Part shown: piece after piece, positions 50,501-62,899 of the stretch
Layout of the letters: each line of letters opens with the position of its first letter
How positions within the stretch are numbered: position 1 is the stretch's first letter
Assembly: GCA_000231825.2 (NCBI GenBank)
Contig: JH720333.1
Span: forward strand, 632,802-696,801
DNA length: 64,000 bases
Direction of reading: 5' to 3'
Source of the DNA: Tetrahymena elliotti 4EA
Lineage: Eukaryota > Ciliophora > Oligohymenophorea > Hymenostomatida > Tetrahymenidae
Notes under the pieces: model-generated
The model's database searches: none
What the model was told of the DNA's origin: nothing
Seen by the model: the letters and a program-made list of their open reading frames with translations, nothing else
Program-made: the position numbers and the translations under genes

Positions 50501-53500
50501 GATAATTATTCATTGCAACTTTTAATATTGCTATGATAATATGTATTTAAGAACGCACAACTTTCATCATAATAAATTCCCTTTTTTTAAAAATAAATAA
50601 TAAGTATTTTTTTCTTTTTGAAAATGTATTACAATAGGTTAATTGTCTATCAAATCATTCATTTAAGTAGCATTTTTCCACTCTAAGCATCCCTCATATC
50701 CATTTCTTTTGTAAATACATACATTTATATTATTGTCTTAGGTGTTGCATCCCCTAATTTATTTATATTTTGGATCATTTGGATAAGCACATGAACCATC
50801 TTCAAAAACTCCCTTAGATTAGTTATTTAGTAAATTTTTAAAGCATTCAAAATCATAATCCTAAATTAAAAAAAAATTAATTTACTATTTTCTATTATGA
50901 ATTTGAAAAAGACAAATCATATCTAACACATGCAGTATTAGTTATTGTGGTTTATTAATAGATTATTATTGAAGTGTCTAAACAAAAAGAGTTTGATAAG
51001 ATATTACAAGTCCTAATTTACTACTGTGAATAATTATCTTTAAAAACGCAACTATTATCTTAATAGATACCCTATTAAATATTTTGAAATAAAAATTATG
51101 AATTAATGATAAAATAAATAGAATTCATAAATTTAAATATGCTAACTAACATATTATTTTAATTTTTAACAATATAATTTTTTTTGCTCCTCAAATTATG
51201 ATTTTTATGTGAATAAAATATTTACAAATGCTTGGTTTATGTTGGTTTTAATAGTGGGCAAATTCCACAATAAACATGCTTAATTACTCTAATTAGATCT
51301 ATCAATACAAATATTTGGATTATTAGTATTGCATTAAACACTTTAGTTTGTATACTGATAAGGGCTAGCACATGAATTATCATTAAATTTTCCCTAATTA
51401 ATTTAAAAATAGTTTTCTATTTTTATTGATTAATATAAAAAGAATTACAATAAATTGGGGGATTATATCTAGCGTGTTTTAGATAGGTTATTTCCAATAC
51501 ATACATCCTTAGCCTTAATTTTATTAGTTATATATGCAAATAAAAGTCATTCTTAAAACACAATTTTAAATTTCTTTTTGCTCTATTTTATTATAAAGTG
51601 CACATGTTCCATCATTGTAAATTCCCTATTTTTTTGGTATTAAAAGAATTTAAAATTTAAAAATAATAGAAATCTTTTTTTTAAATTTTAATTTATTACA
51701 ATAGGCTGGTAAGTTATATAGTTTTCTAAATACTCAATATCCCATTTAATACATCCTTAATTCTAATTATTTGCATCAGAGTTATAAATGCATATACCAT
51801 TATTCTTAGTATAACAGTTTTAAATCTTTTTTGAAGTAAATTAATCATAAAATGCACAAGTACCATCAACATTCACACCCTTAAAACATTAAAAATTAAA
51901 ATTAAAAAAAATATTATCCTTTAATTTAAATAAGTTTTACAATCGGCTAAAATGTATAGTTACTCTAGCTTTGATTCCAATTAATACATCCTTAATAATT
52001 ACTATTCTAGCTATTATTATATTTACAAACATATGAAATACTTGTATTACATTCTTAAATTGATAAAAATTAATAGTTATCTAAGTATGCACACTAACCA
52101 TTAATAAATTTTCCCTTTATTTATATTAAATTAAGCAAATTAATTACATGTTATCATAAAAATAAATACTATAGGTTAAGATTTGTCTTAGTTTATGTTC
52201 GGTAGATCCCATCTTTCGCATGCGTATTGATTGTTAGAAGTACTCTAACATATTTTATGATTTAAATTACAATATTATATTTATTTTGAACTGTAATCAC
52301 CAATAAAAGCACATGTACCATCATTATAGATACCCTATCAAATAAAAAAATTAATCAATTATGTTTGAATCATTAAAAACTACAAAAACTCGAATTAAAA
52401 ATTTGAATGAGACATCAATTAAATTATTTTGAGATTTTATTTAAGTAATAAATATTACAATAAATAAATTTCATTCTAATCTTTAATAATAATAGATTAC
52501 ATAAGGTAAATGTGAAGGAAAAGTTTCATCTTGTTAGTTCCATGAAATACATCCTTATTTATTACTATTTCTTGAAGATGAGTATTTACAAATTTGTGCA
52601 TTGCTTAGAGTTAAGCAATCAGATATTTATAGATTTTCAAATACATTTATAAAAGCACAAGCACCACCAATATATTTACCCTTTTTAAAAATTAAGTTTA
52701 GTTTTTAAAAATAATTAATACCAGAAAAAAATTATTAATTACTATAGGATATGTTTAAGGTTAAGGAAGAATCTAATCCCATCTAGTACACCTATATTAG
52801 CTAGTAGAAGATTTTTCTAAGCAAATAGATTATATATTTTGTGCACAATATAACATTTCAGTATCTTAATACTGGTGCAACTGAGAATACTGAACGCAAT
52901 ATCCATTTGAAAACTTCCCCTAATTCAAATTAAACAATTTTATTTTTTAGAATATATTAATCAAATAATTAATCATTTATTTACAATTGGTTATGAATCT
53001 AACTAGTTAATCTAGCTTAAATCCCAACATGTACTGCTGCTTTAGTCAAAACATACAACATATAAATATTGATGAAAGCATTTATTTTCTGAAGGTACTA
53101 TTTAACCTTAATTATTAGTTTTATTTATACAAAACCCATTAATATCAGAACCTATGATCCCATATGAATCAAATTAGGTATAATCATTGCACTAATTGTT
53201 TTGCAATTTATTTAAACAATATAACCCTAAGCAATAGATAGCATTTTTGTTTGAGCTTGAACTTTAGCTTTCAATACAAACTTTAGAATTTCCTGAAAAA
53301 CCATTTAAGCTAGATAAACTGAAACTTGTATATCCTATGCATTCATCAGGAACTTAGATTTCCTAAATTTTACATTTCGTTTATGAAGATAAATCATTAA
53401 TATCTCCATTAATAGCGATAATATTCCAACTATCCAAATTTATCTAGAGTAAATCTTTTTAAATAATTAATTCTTAAAATAATGTTAGTAATACTTAAAT

Positions 53501-53786
53501 AAGTACTAAAGTTGCTGCATTAAAAAGTAGAATCTGAAGGTGTTAGACATCTCCCCTTTTAAAAACCTCCAATAGGAACATTTTATTTATCAGCTACATC
53601 AAAACAATTTTAGGCATCTATACAGCAAAAGGATGATTTACTTTGATCTAATTATCCACATGCATCAGTTATCCATATACAAGGGTCATTAGTATTTGTC
53701 GCACAATCACAGGATTAGAACTATGTGTCTTATCCATATATAAAATTTTAAATAATTAAACAGATAATTATAAATTAAGATTTCAT
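39085..53786 (-). CDS. giant cysteine-rich repeat / beta-helix / multi-pass membrane surface protein
   Basis: Thirty-six exons with consistent phases throughout give 4,083 sense codons plus one in-frame TGA (41228-41230, codon 3442). First exons are 53786-53495 and 53454-52985; the rest are listed in the sub-entries. Residues 1-18 are a signal peptide (MKSQFIIICLIIQNFIYG), then a Cys-rich head to 254. Next come 13 single-exon Cys repeats (255-1010) and a diverged repeat (to ~1080), furin-like CxxC sequence (~1080-2100), a beta-helix region (~2200-3400), an ephrin-receptor-like Cys motif, and a module of about eight membrane helices (3580-4010) with a polar tail. It is probably an adhesion- or receptor-like protein at the cell surface. 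The C-terminal half follows a plan common among large ciliate membrane proteins. That this is one gene rests on unbroken phase across 35 introns; splitting into two genes cannot be fully excluded. Confidence 0.72.
41228..41230 (-). other. in-frame TGA in the giant gene just before the membrane module
   Basis: The - strand codons read TGC TAA ATT TGA TAT TTT AAA, in the C-x-x-G-Y-F context usual for this Cys motif; GGA to TGA would be a single change. Frame and motifs continue intact on both sides. A phase-neutral intron starting with an atypical GTT and ending at GATTAG (about 80 nt) could remove it, at the price of the FDPTC motif. Confidence 0.8.
41574..44329 (-). other. parallel beta-helix region of the giant gene
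   Basis: Exons 44329-43298 and 43226-41574, continuing from the end of 45739-44391. The protein is rich in Asn, Ser and Ile, with recurring short rungs such as N-x-S-x-F-x-N and several GGA(I/L) turns (for example GGALYF, GGAIFI, GGAIYI, GGALTI, GGAIYY). This is the usual appearance of right-handed beta-helix repeats in ciliate surface proteins. It is probably the extracellular stalk. Confidence 0.75.
44391..49350 (-). other. furin-like cysteine-rich region of the giant gene
   Basis: Exons 49350-48908, 48850-48523, 48467-48323, 48266-48068, 48015-47932, 47878-47545, 47416-47150, 47096-47024, 46906-46549, 46506-46390, 46332-46012, 45876-45787 and 45739-44391. All junctions are phase-consistent. 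The sequence is dense in CxxC and C-x(2)-C-x(2,3)-C patterns typical of growth-factor-receptor/furin repeats, for example CDQCPLYCISC, CERCGDNCKQCYQ, CSQCPEGCSSC and CFLCPIGCASC. Such regions are usually extracellular and disulfide-rich. Confidence 0.75.
49469..52919 (-). repeat. tandem exon array: one ~57-residue Cys repeat per phase-0 exon
   Basis: Thirteen consecutive exons, each starting with GGN and bounded by phase-0 introns: 52919-52743, 52680-52501, 52334-52170, 52114-51941, 51879-51700, 51625-51449, 51393-51226, 51071-50886, 50812-50633, 50580-50404, 50346-50185, 50125-49955 and 49903-49733, plus a diverged fourteenth (49677-49469). Lengths are 54-62 codons. The consensus is G-(K/I)-(F/Y)-x-(D/N)-x-x-C-A-(F/Y/L)-...-I-x-x-C-N-...-(I/V)-C-...-C-x-x-W-...-P-I. 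Every repeat ends where the exon ends. This is the expected product of repeated single-exon duplication in a locus with symmetric intron phase. Confidence 0.85.
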
Positions 53787-56700
53787 TTGCCTAAAATGCG
53801 TTTGCTTCCTTTTTAATTAAGTAAAAATTTTTATAAATAATTCCTATTCACTTAAGTATTAAATATTCTATAAATAGATAAAAGTATTATATTTTAGTAT
53901 TTACAGAAAAATGAGTTTTTGCTTTTATGGAAAGACAAATGCAGACTAAATACTAAATTTTTACCATATATTTAGAATTAATTTTAGTAAGTAGAGTAAT
54001 ATTTTATCTTACTTTACAAAGAAAAACGATGAAAATAAAATCCTTAAAAGACAAAAAATAGATATTATTCAATATAATTCTATCATTTTGAAGAACATGC
54101 CTTAATAACATTCCTTATAAAAGATTCGCAATATAAATCCAAGTTTTTTATTTGAGAAAATCTTAATAATTTTAATAATAAATGTACCAAAAAATACAAA
54201 TTTTTTGTCAATTTTACATACTAAATAACTATTTTATTAAAATAAAATCTTAATTAAAATTATACCAAGTTCAAGAACTGATATTTTAAACATGTCATAT
54301 AATGTTTAGTAATCAATTTAGCTAAAATATTAATTAGAGAGAAATAATACTTGCTTACTTTAAAGAAGAAAATGTTTCCAAAAAAAGCTAAAATATTATA
54401 TAAAAATTCATTTTATGAATAATTTAATTTTTTATTGAACTTGATTTTAAACTAAATGCGATTTTTTCTAAATAAAAAAAATGATTGAATAAGAAATTCA
54501 TAACAAATATTTAAATATCTTATTTATTAATAAAAATATTATTTATTGTATTTTTGAATTTTTATTTGGCTTTGACTTCAGAATTTTTTTGTAAATACAC
54601 TTCTTGATTAAGATATTTATTAAATTAATTAAAAATATTTATGAAATTAATTAAGTATTGGAATGAAAATAATGTAATTCATTATTTTTTGCTTCAAATC
54701 ATATAAAAATAAATCAAGGTTATAGAAAAAAATTATTTGTGGGATGAATCTTTTCTATTTACTTGATTTTTGTTTTGATTGTTAGTTTTAATTATTTCAT
54801 TTTCTTAGAGTAGCTTTAACCTAGATACATCTAAAATGAGAACTTTAGAGAGTAATTTTTTTTAGTTTTTCAATTTAAAACTTCAATAAAAATAAAAATT
54901 CTCTTAATCCTCAAAAATTTAAACACCCTCTTAGCTTTAAAGCGGCTTCTTACTCTTTTATAAAAATATTAAAGTGTAAGCAAGTTATCAGAGCAGAGAG
55001 ACCCTAACTAAACATTTGTGATAAATAAAGTGGATTAAATCAGCTTATCTAATTTATTACTATTTAAGAAAAATAGGTAAAAATAAAAAAGTTCTAGATA
55101 AAGTTATTTTGATTTTTAATAGTAAATCAAAGATAACTAACCATAAAAAAAATTATTTCAAAAACAAATAAATAATTTTAGAGTTTATCAATTTATTTTT
55201 TAATTAAATATTATTATAAAAATTTTTTAATTAAAATTACCAAAATTGCTAGTGTAGCATTTTTTTTTTGATAGCTTGCAACTCGTTAAGATTAAAAAAA
55301 TTAAAAATTAACAAATAATTTAATTGATTTAAATTGATTGACTTTTTGAATTAATTTTAGAATTTTATTTTGTATTTTTTAATTTTTAAAATCTTTTAAA
55401 TATGTAACAAAATAATTTATCTTTAAACAAATTTTATATGAAATACTATTTTTCTTTTTCTTAATTTAAATTAAATATTTATTATTTTATATAAAAGAAA
55501 TATTGAATACATTTATTATTTCAATTAATAAATTTTAAAATTCTTTCTTTTATTATTTATCCATATACAAGGATCATTAATATTTGTAGTGCAGTCACAG
55601 GATTAGAACTATGTGTCTTATCAATATATATAATTTTAAATAATTAAATAATTCCTATTAGCTTAAAATGTTAAATATTCTCTTTAGAATTAAAAATATT
55701 AATTATATTTTAGTGTTTACAGAAAAATCAGTTTTTACTTTTTACAAAAGGGCAAATAGAAACTCAAAACAGAACAAACTAACTTTTCACCATATATTAA
55801 GTCAAATTAATTTTTCTGAATATTTTATCTTACTTTTTTTTACAAAGAAAAACTATCAAAATAAAATCCTTCAAAGATAAAAAATAAATCTTATTCAATA
55901 TAATTCTATCATTTTGAAGAATATGCCTCAATTACAATCTGAAGAAAAGATTCTTTTAAATTATTAATTCTATTAGATATTCTAAACCTCGTTGGTTTCT
56001 CAATAACCATTTTATTAAAATAAAATCTTAATTTAAATATTATGCAAAGTCAAAGCACTGATAGTTTAAACCTCTCAAAAAAAAATTTTGATATGAATTC
56101 ATTAAAAAATATTAATTATAAATTTAAGTAACCAATTTAGCTAAAATATTGATTAGAGACTTTGATTTCTGAATTTTTTTTATTGCAATTATAATTTGTG
56201 ATAAAGATATTTATCAAATTAATTAAAAATATTGATGAAATTAATCAAGCTTTGTAATGAAAATAATGTAATACATTATTTTTTGCTTCAAATTATCAAA
56301 AAATAAATCAAGGTTTTCAGAAAAATTTTATTGGTGGGATGAATCTTTTCTATATTCTTATTTATTTTGATTGTTAGTTTTAATTATTTAATTTTATTAG
56401 AGTAACAATAACCTAGACACTTTCAATATTAAAACTTTAGAGAGGAATTTTTTTAGTTTTTTAATTGAAATCTTCAATAATTATAAAATAAATATCTTTC
56501 TTAATGCTCAAAAATTTAAATACCCATTTAACTTGAAAGTGGCTACTTACTTTCTTATAAAAATTTTAAAATGCAAGCTAGTTGTCAGAACAGAGAGACC
56601 CTAATTAAATATTTATATAAATAAAGTGTATTATTAGCTTATCTAATTTATATTTATACTTTTAAAATTAAAAAGGAGGCCATTATCATAATGATCTTTT

Positions 56701-57470
56701 TAAGGAGTGAGCTCATTTATTAATATCTGTTAGTCTTCCAGCTTATCAATTTAAAGAAGTAGGAAAGTAGAAATAAAATTGTATTTTAAACATTTTAGAG
56801 TGCAAAAACTTGAAATTAATTAGATATTTGAAGATAATTCATTTTGCTTATCTATTTTTATTGAGTGATATGATAAAATCTTTTTAATATCATAAATAAA
56901 TTTCAAAAGTATTTATTATAAGTAAAATGTTTATATCTGTATCTATTATCTCTAGATATCATTAATAAATTACAAATATATCCGTAGAAAAATTGTTGCT
57001 TTCAGCTTAAGTATTACTAAAAAGATGAATTTTAGACTATTTAAAGAAATTAATATTTGTTCTCTGAAATAATAAAATGCATAAGTTGAATTTACTTATT
57101 ATTTGAAGGAAGATATAAAAATTAAAAAATCTAAAAAATTTAAAACAGATATTCGTGTGTTCCTACTAAATTTTGATAATGAAAATTTAGTGGTAAGTAA
57201 TAATTGATAAATTAAAATAATAGATGAGGTTATTAGCTAAGGTAAAAATAAAAAAGTTCTAAGTAAACTTATTTTGATCCTAAAAGTAAATTCGCCAAGA
57301 TAACTAGCCATAAAAAAAATTAATTAAAAAGCAAATAAATAATATATATATAGAAGTGAATCCTAAGATTCTGCTATATATAATAGCTATTTTAACAACA
57401 TGTATGGTGAAATAATTTTTAATTAACTAATATTAGTATAAAAATTTTTAAATTTAAATTAACAATAGAA
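53669..57470. repeat. diverged tandem segmental duplication, two copies
   Basis: Copy one is about 53669-55245 and copy two about 55557-57470, same orientation, offset about 1.9-2.2 kb. Matching landmarks include ACAGGATTAGAACTATGTGT, TTCTATCATTTTGAAGAA, TTTTTTGCTTCAAAT, GTGGGATGAATCTTTTCTAT, CAGAGAGACCCTAA and AAAATAAAAAAGTTCTA. Copy one includes the 5' part of the giant gene's first exon and its promoter. Confidence 0.8.
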
Positions 57471-58221
57471 GGAGGTATATTAAAATTAAACAATCAAACA
57501 ATACCTAATGATTTAATCATGATAATGAATACTCACTCATACATAAAATATTTGTGCTCTTGAATTATATACTTTTTAAATGTAAGGTATCATAAATGGA
57601 GTATTATTTCTGTAAGATATTTATTTTTTAAAATCATTCATTTAAAAAAAATTGCGAATATTCCAAATAGAAAAACTTGATAAAAATATAAAATTCATTG
57701 CAACCATAATAAATTTTGAATTTGATGTTCAAAATCCAAAATTTTTTATCATTAAGAAAGCTTGGTCTAGTTTATTAAATGAGCCTAAACTTGGAAAATA
57801 GTTCTCCTCCTTGACTAAAAGTGATCCTTAAAATGTAAATAGAAGATATTTTTAATATTTTTCAAAATATAAATACTCTTAATTCCTTCTACTCCAAAAA
57901 AATAAATATGATTGAGAAGCAAAATTAAATTTTTAGATATTTAGTTGATAATTAAATTGCAATTTACATTTTTACTGTTTGTTTCTAATGAAAAGGAATT
58001 AAAAATTTAAATATTGATAATCTAAATTGAGAATCTAAAATAATTAGATTTTTATGATTTTTTGAATATTTATTGGCCTACTCTTTCTCATTTTTGTAAT
58101 AAATAAATAGAAGATTATTCTTAATTGTGATATTAATAAACTGAGATATATTTCCTAATAAAAAGTAAAAGATTAAATAAATTGAAATAAAATTATAAGA
58201 AACATTAAAAATATTAAACAG
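53787..58221. other. intergenic region with decayed tandem duplication
   Basis: This spans from the start of the giant gene (-) to family member B (+). It is dominated by a two-copy segmental duplication (entered separately). The second copy contains a segment not matched in copy one (roughly 56660-57240), and unrelated AT-rich DNA follows to 58221. No intact gene was seen. Confidence 0.6.
55557..55650 (-). pseudogene. decayed copy of the giant gene's first-exon 5' end
   Basis: This corresponds to residues ~8-40 of the giant protein: QFQSCDC, then a diverged TTNINDPCIW. The start codon and first residues are missing, and one codon (Gly in the original) is TGA. It belongs to the second copy of the upstream duplication. 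Nothing suggests it is expressed as protein. Confidence 0.75.
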
Positions 58222-60163
58222 ATGAGTCAAGTTAAAAATTTTAGCTTTATAAGATATTTTGATATTTTAGCTCCTCCATATTATCAAAAAATAAATTAAG
58301 ATCACTATAAAAAGAAAACAGTCCTTGGCGGATTATTGTCTTTATTGATAATTGTGGGATCATTGTCATATTTTATATATTTAATGATATAATTTTAAAT
58401 TGGAGGAATCTCTCCCAAATAATCATAATTTGATGAGTTTAAAGAAGAAGGAGTTTAATATGAATTTCCATCACGAAGCTTATCAATAAATATATATTAA
58501 CTTTAAAATAGTATAGGAATAATTGAATAATAAACAAAAATACAATTCTTTGATATTGTTTTGGTTAATTCTAGCAATAATGATGTTATAAATGCAATAT
58601 TTACATAAAATGTCTTTACATTTGGCTTTAACAAAAATTATCCTACTTTCAGATTGGAAAGAAGTACTTTACCTTTTTAAGGAAATAATATTATTCTTAT
58701 AGTATAAAAGTGTTCTGGGAAATTTATGAGAGATGAAAGTTATAGATGCGCAACTAGTGCTGAGAGAGATAAGCTTTTGATGAATTATGAATTATATGTA
58801 GATGTTATCTTATTAGAAAAGAGTTTTTCAATTAAAAAAGGGGAATTATTAGAAAGATTTTTTTCATCTTAAAATTTCTTTAGCAACACAAAAAAAGCTT
58901 TAAGCGTTTTAACTCCAAAGAGATAAGATATTGAAGTATAAACAGGATTATTCTTTTAACAGAAAAAATCTTATCAATAAATATATGAGTTGAAGTAAAA
59001 TAACTTCTACAGCCAGCTTTATCCATCAGATTAAACATATGCTGAAATACTGATAACAATAGATGATATGGTAAGATAAACATAAATATAATATCCATAA
59101 TTGCCAGAAGTTTTTGCTTAAGTATGGGGTATAACATCTATGCTCTTATTAATTAGATATGTATTTTAGTATATTGCATAAGCAACTCTCGCTTAAGATT
59201 TTTTAGGCATTTAACTAAAATATTACTACAAAAAAACAGCTTTGAGATTGTTTGGATAAAAAGAAAATTAAACACAAAAAGATGAAAATTCTAGCTATTT
59301 TAAGCAAGCTGAAACTATTATTAAAAAAAATGAAGAGATCTAACAAGTAAGTTTTAAAAAAAACTTAAAAGGTTATTTCAACATTTCAAGCTATCAAAAG
59401 TAATCCAATTTTAACAAATCTATCTTTTATTGCTATTTTATAAAATAGAATAAGTTTTTTTTTCATTTAAAACACAACTCAGTTTTTCATAGACAAAAAT
59501 TATTTCTTTCTAACATTAAATTTTATTAAATAAAAAAGATGGAAATTTTTTTTCTTTCCTAAATTCTGTTTGAAAAGAAAAAAACAGGTGACTTAAAATG
59601 AGTAGCTATTAGACTAATTAATTAGACAAACTAGTAAAGATATGTCTGTTTTTGAGATGTAAAAGGAATTAATAAAATTAAGGACAGCAATTAAATTATT
59701 ACTAACGCCTGAATAATATTCAGCCATTTAAATGTGTGGATGTGATTTAGTGATAGATCAATAATTTAATAACAATTAGCCTGAATCAAATTTAAATCAG
59801 GTAGTATTCAACAGTTAGGACTAATCGTGTAATAATAACAGAGAGTCTACATCTAGTATTTCTGATATACAAATTCCTATCAGCAACTATCAAATAAACA
59901 ATTCTATTATTTAATAGCCATAAGAAAAAGCTTTAAATCACTTAGAATTGATGAATTAAATAGATACAAATCCTAATTATAGGCAAATCTGCTTAGAAAA
60001 ATTTATTGATGATGATTAATAAAATTGTAGTTAAGATTAATAGCTGTTAAATTAAAGAATACTTAACAGTATGATAGGATTTTAATCTGATTATAATGCT
60101 CTAAAAGAAATCAAGCAATATAATTAACTTAATATATTCAATAATATATCAATTAATAAATGA
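58222..60163 (+). CDS. two-membrane-span protein, family member B
   Basis: Exons 58222-59399 and 59539-60163 encode 600 residues. It is very close to member A in the conserved blocks: RYFDILAPPYYQKINQDHYKKK before TM1, DDMVRQTQIQYPQLPEVFAQVW before TM2, and LAQDFLGIQLKYYYKKTALR after it. The 139-nt intron sits at exactly the same codon (phase 2, before WKFFFFPKFCLKRKK). The cytosolic tail has FEMQKELIKLRTAIKLLLTP and MCGCDLV. The loop region is much more diverged than the flanking blocks, as expected for an exposed domain. Unknown function; A and B flank the giant gene, so one may derive from the other by duplication. Confidence 0.82.
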
Positions 60164-60972
60164 AAATATGATAGTTAATACTCTAACAGAAAAAAAACTT
60201 TACCTTAATATCCAAAATTTCAGTGTATAGCCCTGAAAAGGCAGTACCTTAGGGTACTATACATATATATATAATACTCTAACATTTTCTTATTTTAAAT
60301 GTAAAATAAATTCTTAAAACAAACTATATAATTTATCTTTAAAATTATATATTTTTGTATTGAATTAGAGGATTCTATCTCTTGATTCTGATCTTAAAGT
60401 TAATAAGAAATTAATGTTAATAGTGTAATATGATATTTTATATTTCTATTTAAAATAAATTTTCTTTGAAAAAAAATTGCAATAACATTTAAATATGTCA
60501 GAATTCAGTGCATACTATTATTTTATGAAATATTTTAAAAATAGCTTATTTTTTATTTTGTTATTAAATTTTTAATAAATTTTAAAAGTTGAATTGTGCG
60601 AATTATTAAAAAAATAAATATTTTTTATTATTATATGAATGAAAGTTATTTTTTCATTGACATGAATAATTTTGTCTATTTTAATAATGAAAAGATTAAT
60701 TACTTTCAGTGTTTGTAACAAAATTTGAGAGACTTGTAAAGTTTTTAATAAATTTAATTATGATTTCTTATTTGTAATTAAGAATTAATCAGGCAGATCA
60801 GAATTAATAGAATTCTTTCATTCTCAAAAAGGTCAAAGTAACATTTTGAAGGTTGTTTGTAAACTTTGTTTCTAAAATTTAGCAGGAATTCATTCAAATA
60901 AAAATTTTGAAAGTCAAATAAAAAAATAATAACAAAAACTTTAAATAACTTTATAAATTTAGATATTTTAAA
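60164..60972. other. intergenic with second 83-bp insertion
   Basis: This lies between members B and C. The mobile-element-like insert begins 25 bp after the stop of member B. The remainder is AT-rich, with no gene seen. Confidence 0.6.
60176..60284 (-). mobile_element. 83-bp short mobile-element-like repeat, copy 2, with 13-bp target duplication
   Basis: The insert 60189-60271 is flanked by perfect direct repeats of TAATACTCTAACA (60176-60188 and 60272-60284). Read on the - strand it matches copy 1 over about 65 bp with one core difference. That difference turns a T-A pair of the GCCTT/AAGGC hairpin into T-G, which would still pair as U-G in RNA. It ends in GTTTTTTTTC on the - strand, a T run like an RNA polymerase III terminator. 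Its short AT run is four bases shorter than in copy 1, but the total insert length is the same. Confidence 0.75.
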
Positions 60973-62899
60973 ATGACTACAAAGTATGTTAAAAGCTTAG
61001 ATCTTTTCTCTCTTCCATTTTAGTTTTCTTTTGGAGCTCAAGAAAAATAGAAGAGAACCTTATTAGGTGGTATTCTCTCAATAGGAGTTATTGTTTTGTC
61101 TTTAGCTTATTTTATTTATCTCTGCTACCTATATTTTGGCAATATTGTTTAACCAACTATTTCTATAATGGATGAATACACTGCGAGTTCATATAATATG
61201 GACTACTTAGATGATATGATAGCATTTAGAGTGGTCTTAGCAAATGGAATGAATTTAACGGATTATGAAAAAATGGTTGGTAAAGTTTATTTATCATATG
61301 TAGGAGATTTTAGATATACAGATAGCGCAGGAAATCAAAAGAATAAAACATTTTTTGCTTAACCTTGTGTTGATCCTGCTTTAAATGGATACTAATGTTT
61401 TGGTGTAAAAGAATTAAAAGAATTAGAAGCAGATAATTTTTAATTTAATTACGATCCATCAAAGACATTATAAGACAAATTAGCATTATATGTTGCAGCT
61501 TGCATTTAAGATTTGCTGCCTGTGGGTAAAACTTGCGCTATTAATCCTTTAGAATATGCTTAAGTACTCTATAACGTTTTTGGGTATTTTGAGACAAGAA
61601 TAAAATTAATGCAATTTAACACCAAATTGAAGAAATTTGAACAAAAGATAAAGACAGAACAGTACATGTTTGATGAAAATCTAGCTTTTTACAGTAAATA
61701 TACATTTCAAAAAACTGATTTAAAAATGACAGATGGGTTTATTATTTAATCAACTGTTCGAGATTCTTAGCTATCTGATTATTCTAGAGTTGACTCTGCA
61801 ATAAGTTAGTCTTATCTATTTAAGGCTTTCAAAGCATAGATATATGGTGGGTTTTATTTCATGCTTGGGCCAAATAACATTGAATGTTCAGTTTAATATC
61901 CATAATTTACTTCTTTATTGGCTCAATTTTCTAGTGTTTTTAATACTCTATTAATAATCGGTCTTATAAGTAAAATACTTGCACAGACAGAGATAGTTCA
62001 AGATTTCGTATCTCTACATTTATAGGTTTACTATAAATAAACTGCTGTAGAATTACTGAAGGAGCAAGAAAAGAATAATAAAATTTAGTCAAACAACTAG
62101 TATGGTATTTATAAGTCTATTAAAGAGAAAGGTTTTAAGAAAATATTCAAAGATTATCTAAATATTAGTCCAATCTAAAGGTAATTTAATTAAAAGCTTA
62201 TTTTTTGTTGATATATTAATAATAAAATTATATAATAGATTAAAAATGTAGATGAAAAGTGGTTCAGGAAAAGTTACAGATGAAAAATAATCCAAATAAA
62301 TTCAAATTTATAATCAAATACTAAGTGAATCCATCTAATCATTAGATATTTATGAAATGCAAAAAGAGCTCTTGAGAGTTAAAATTATGTTAAGGATGAT
62401 GTTTTCTGCAGAGCAATATGCAGCATTATAACTTTGTGGAAGTAGAATAAATTTAGATAATTAAGAAATAGAGGGTATTTCATATCCTTAATCCAGATAG
62501 GAATCTGGCGCAACAAATAATTAAATTTTATAAGATTAAGTCTCTAATACAAAACCACAAAATACACATAATAATATTCAGCCCCTATCAGCTCAATAAA
62601 TTGGTAATGAAAATTAAAACCTCAAGTTTAATGTGAATGCAATCTATTAAGTTAATCAAAGTAAAACTAATTTAAAATACCTTACAAACCATTTAGAAGT
62701 TATAGATCAAATTGAGAAAGATGAAGTTTAGTTTTAGAAATATTTAGAGTAATTTATATCAAACAACAAGACTCCAACTTCAGAAATAAACTAAAGAATA
62801 ATATAATCTATGATAAATTGTAATAATACTAACCAAAATAGCCAGCTCAATGCAGAGAATTTCGATATAGAATCATAAAAAAAACTTTCAAAATTATGA
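60973..62899 (+). CDS. two-membrane-span protein, family member C
   Basis: Exons 60973-62180 and 62239-62899 with a 58-nt phase-2 intron encode 622 residues. The N-terminus LDLFSLPFQFSFGAQEKQKRT is followed by TM1 (LLGGILSIGVIVLSLAYFIY), a loop of about 290 residues with several Cys, and TM2 (SSVFNTLLIIGLISKILAQ). After TM2 are DFVSLHLQVYYKQTAVELL and the intron at the same relative position as in A and B. The tail contains IYEMQKELLRVKIMLRMMFS followed by EQYAAL and LCGS. It belongs to the same family as A and B but to a separate subgroup with D. Confidence 0.82.

Noticed and set aside
35722..60271. Inverted 83-bp repeats as terminal inverted repeats of a single 24.5-kb mobile block carrying members A, B and the giant gene
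   Set aside because: Each copy has its own different flanking direct repeat (15 bp and 13 bp) directly around the 83 bp, which shows two independent small insertions.
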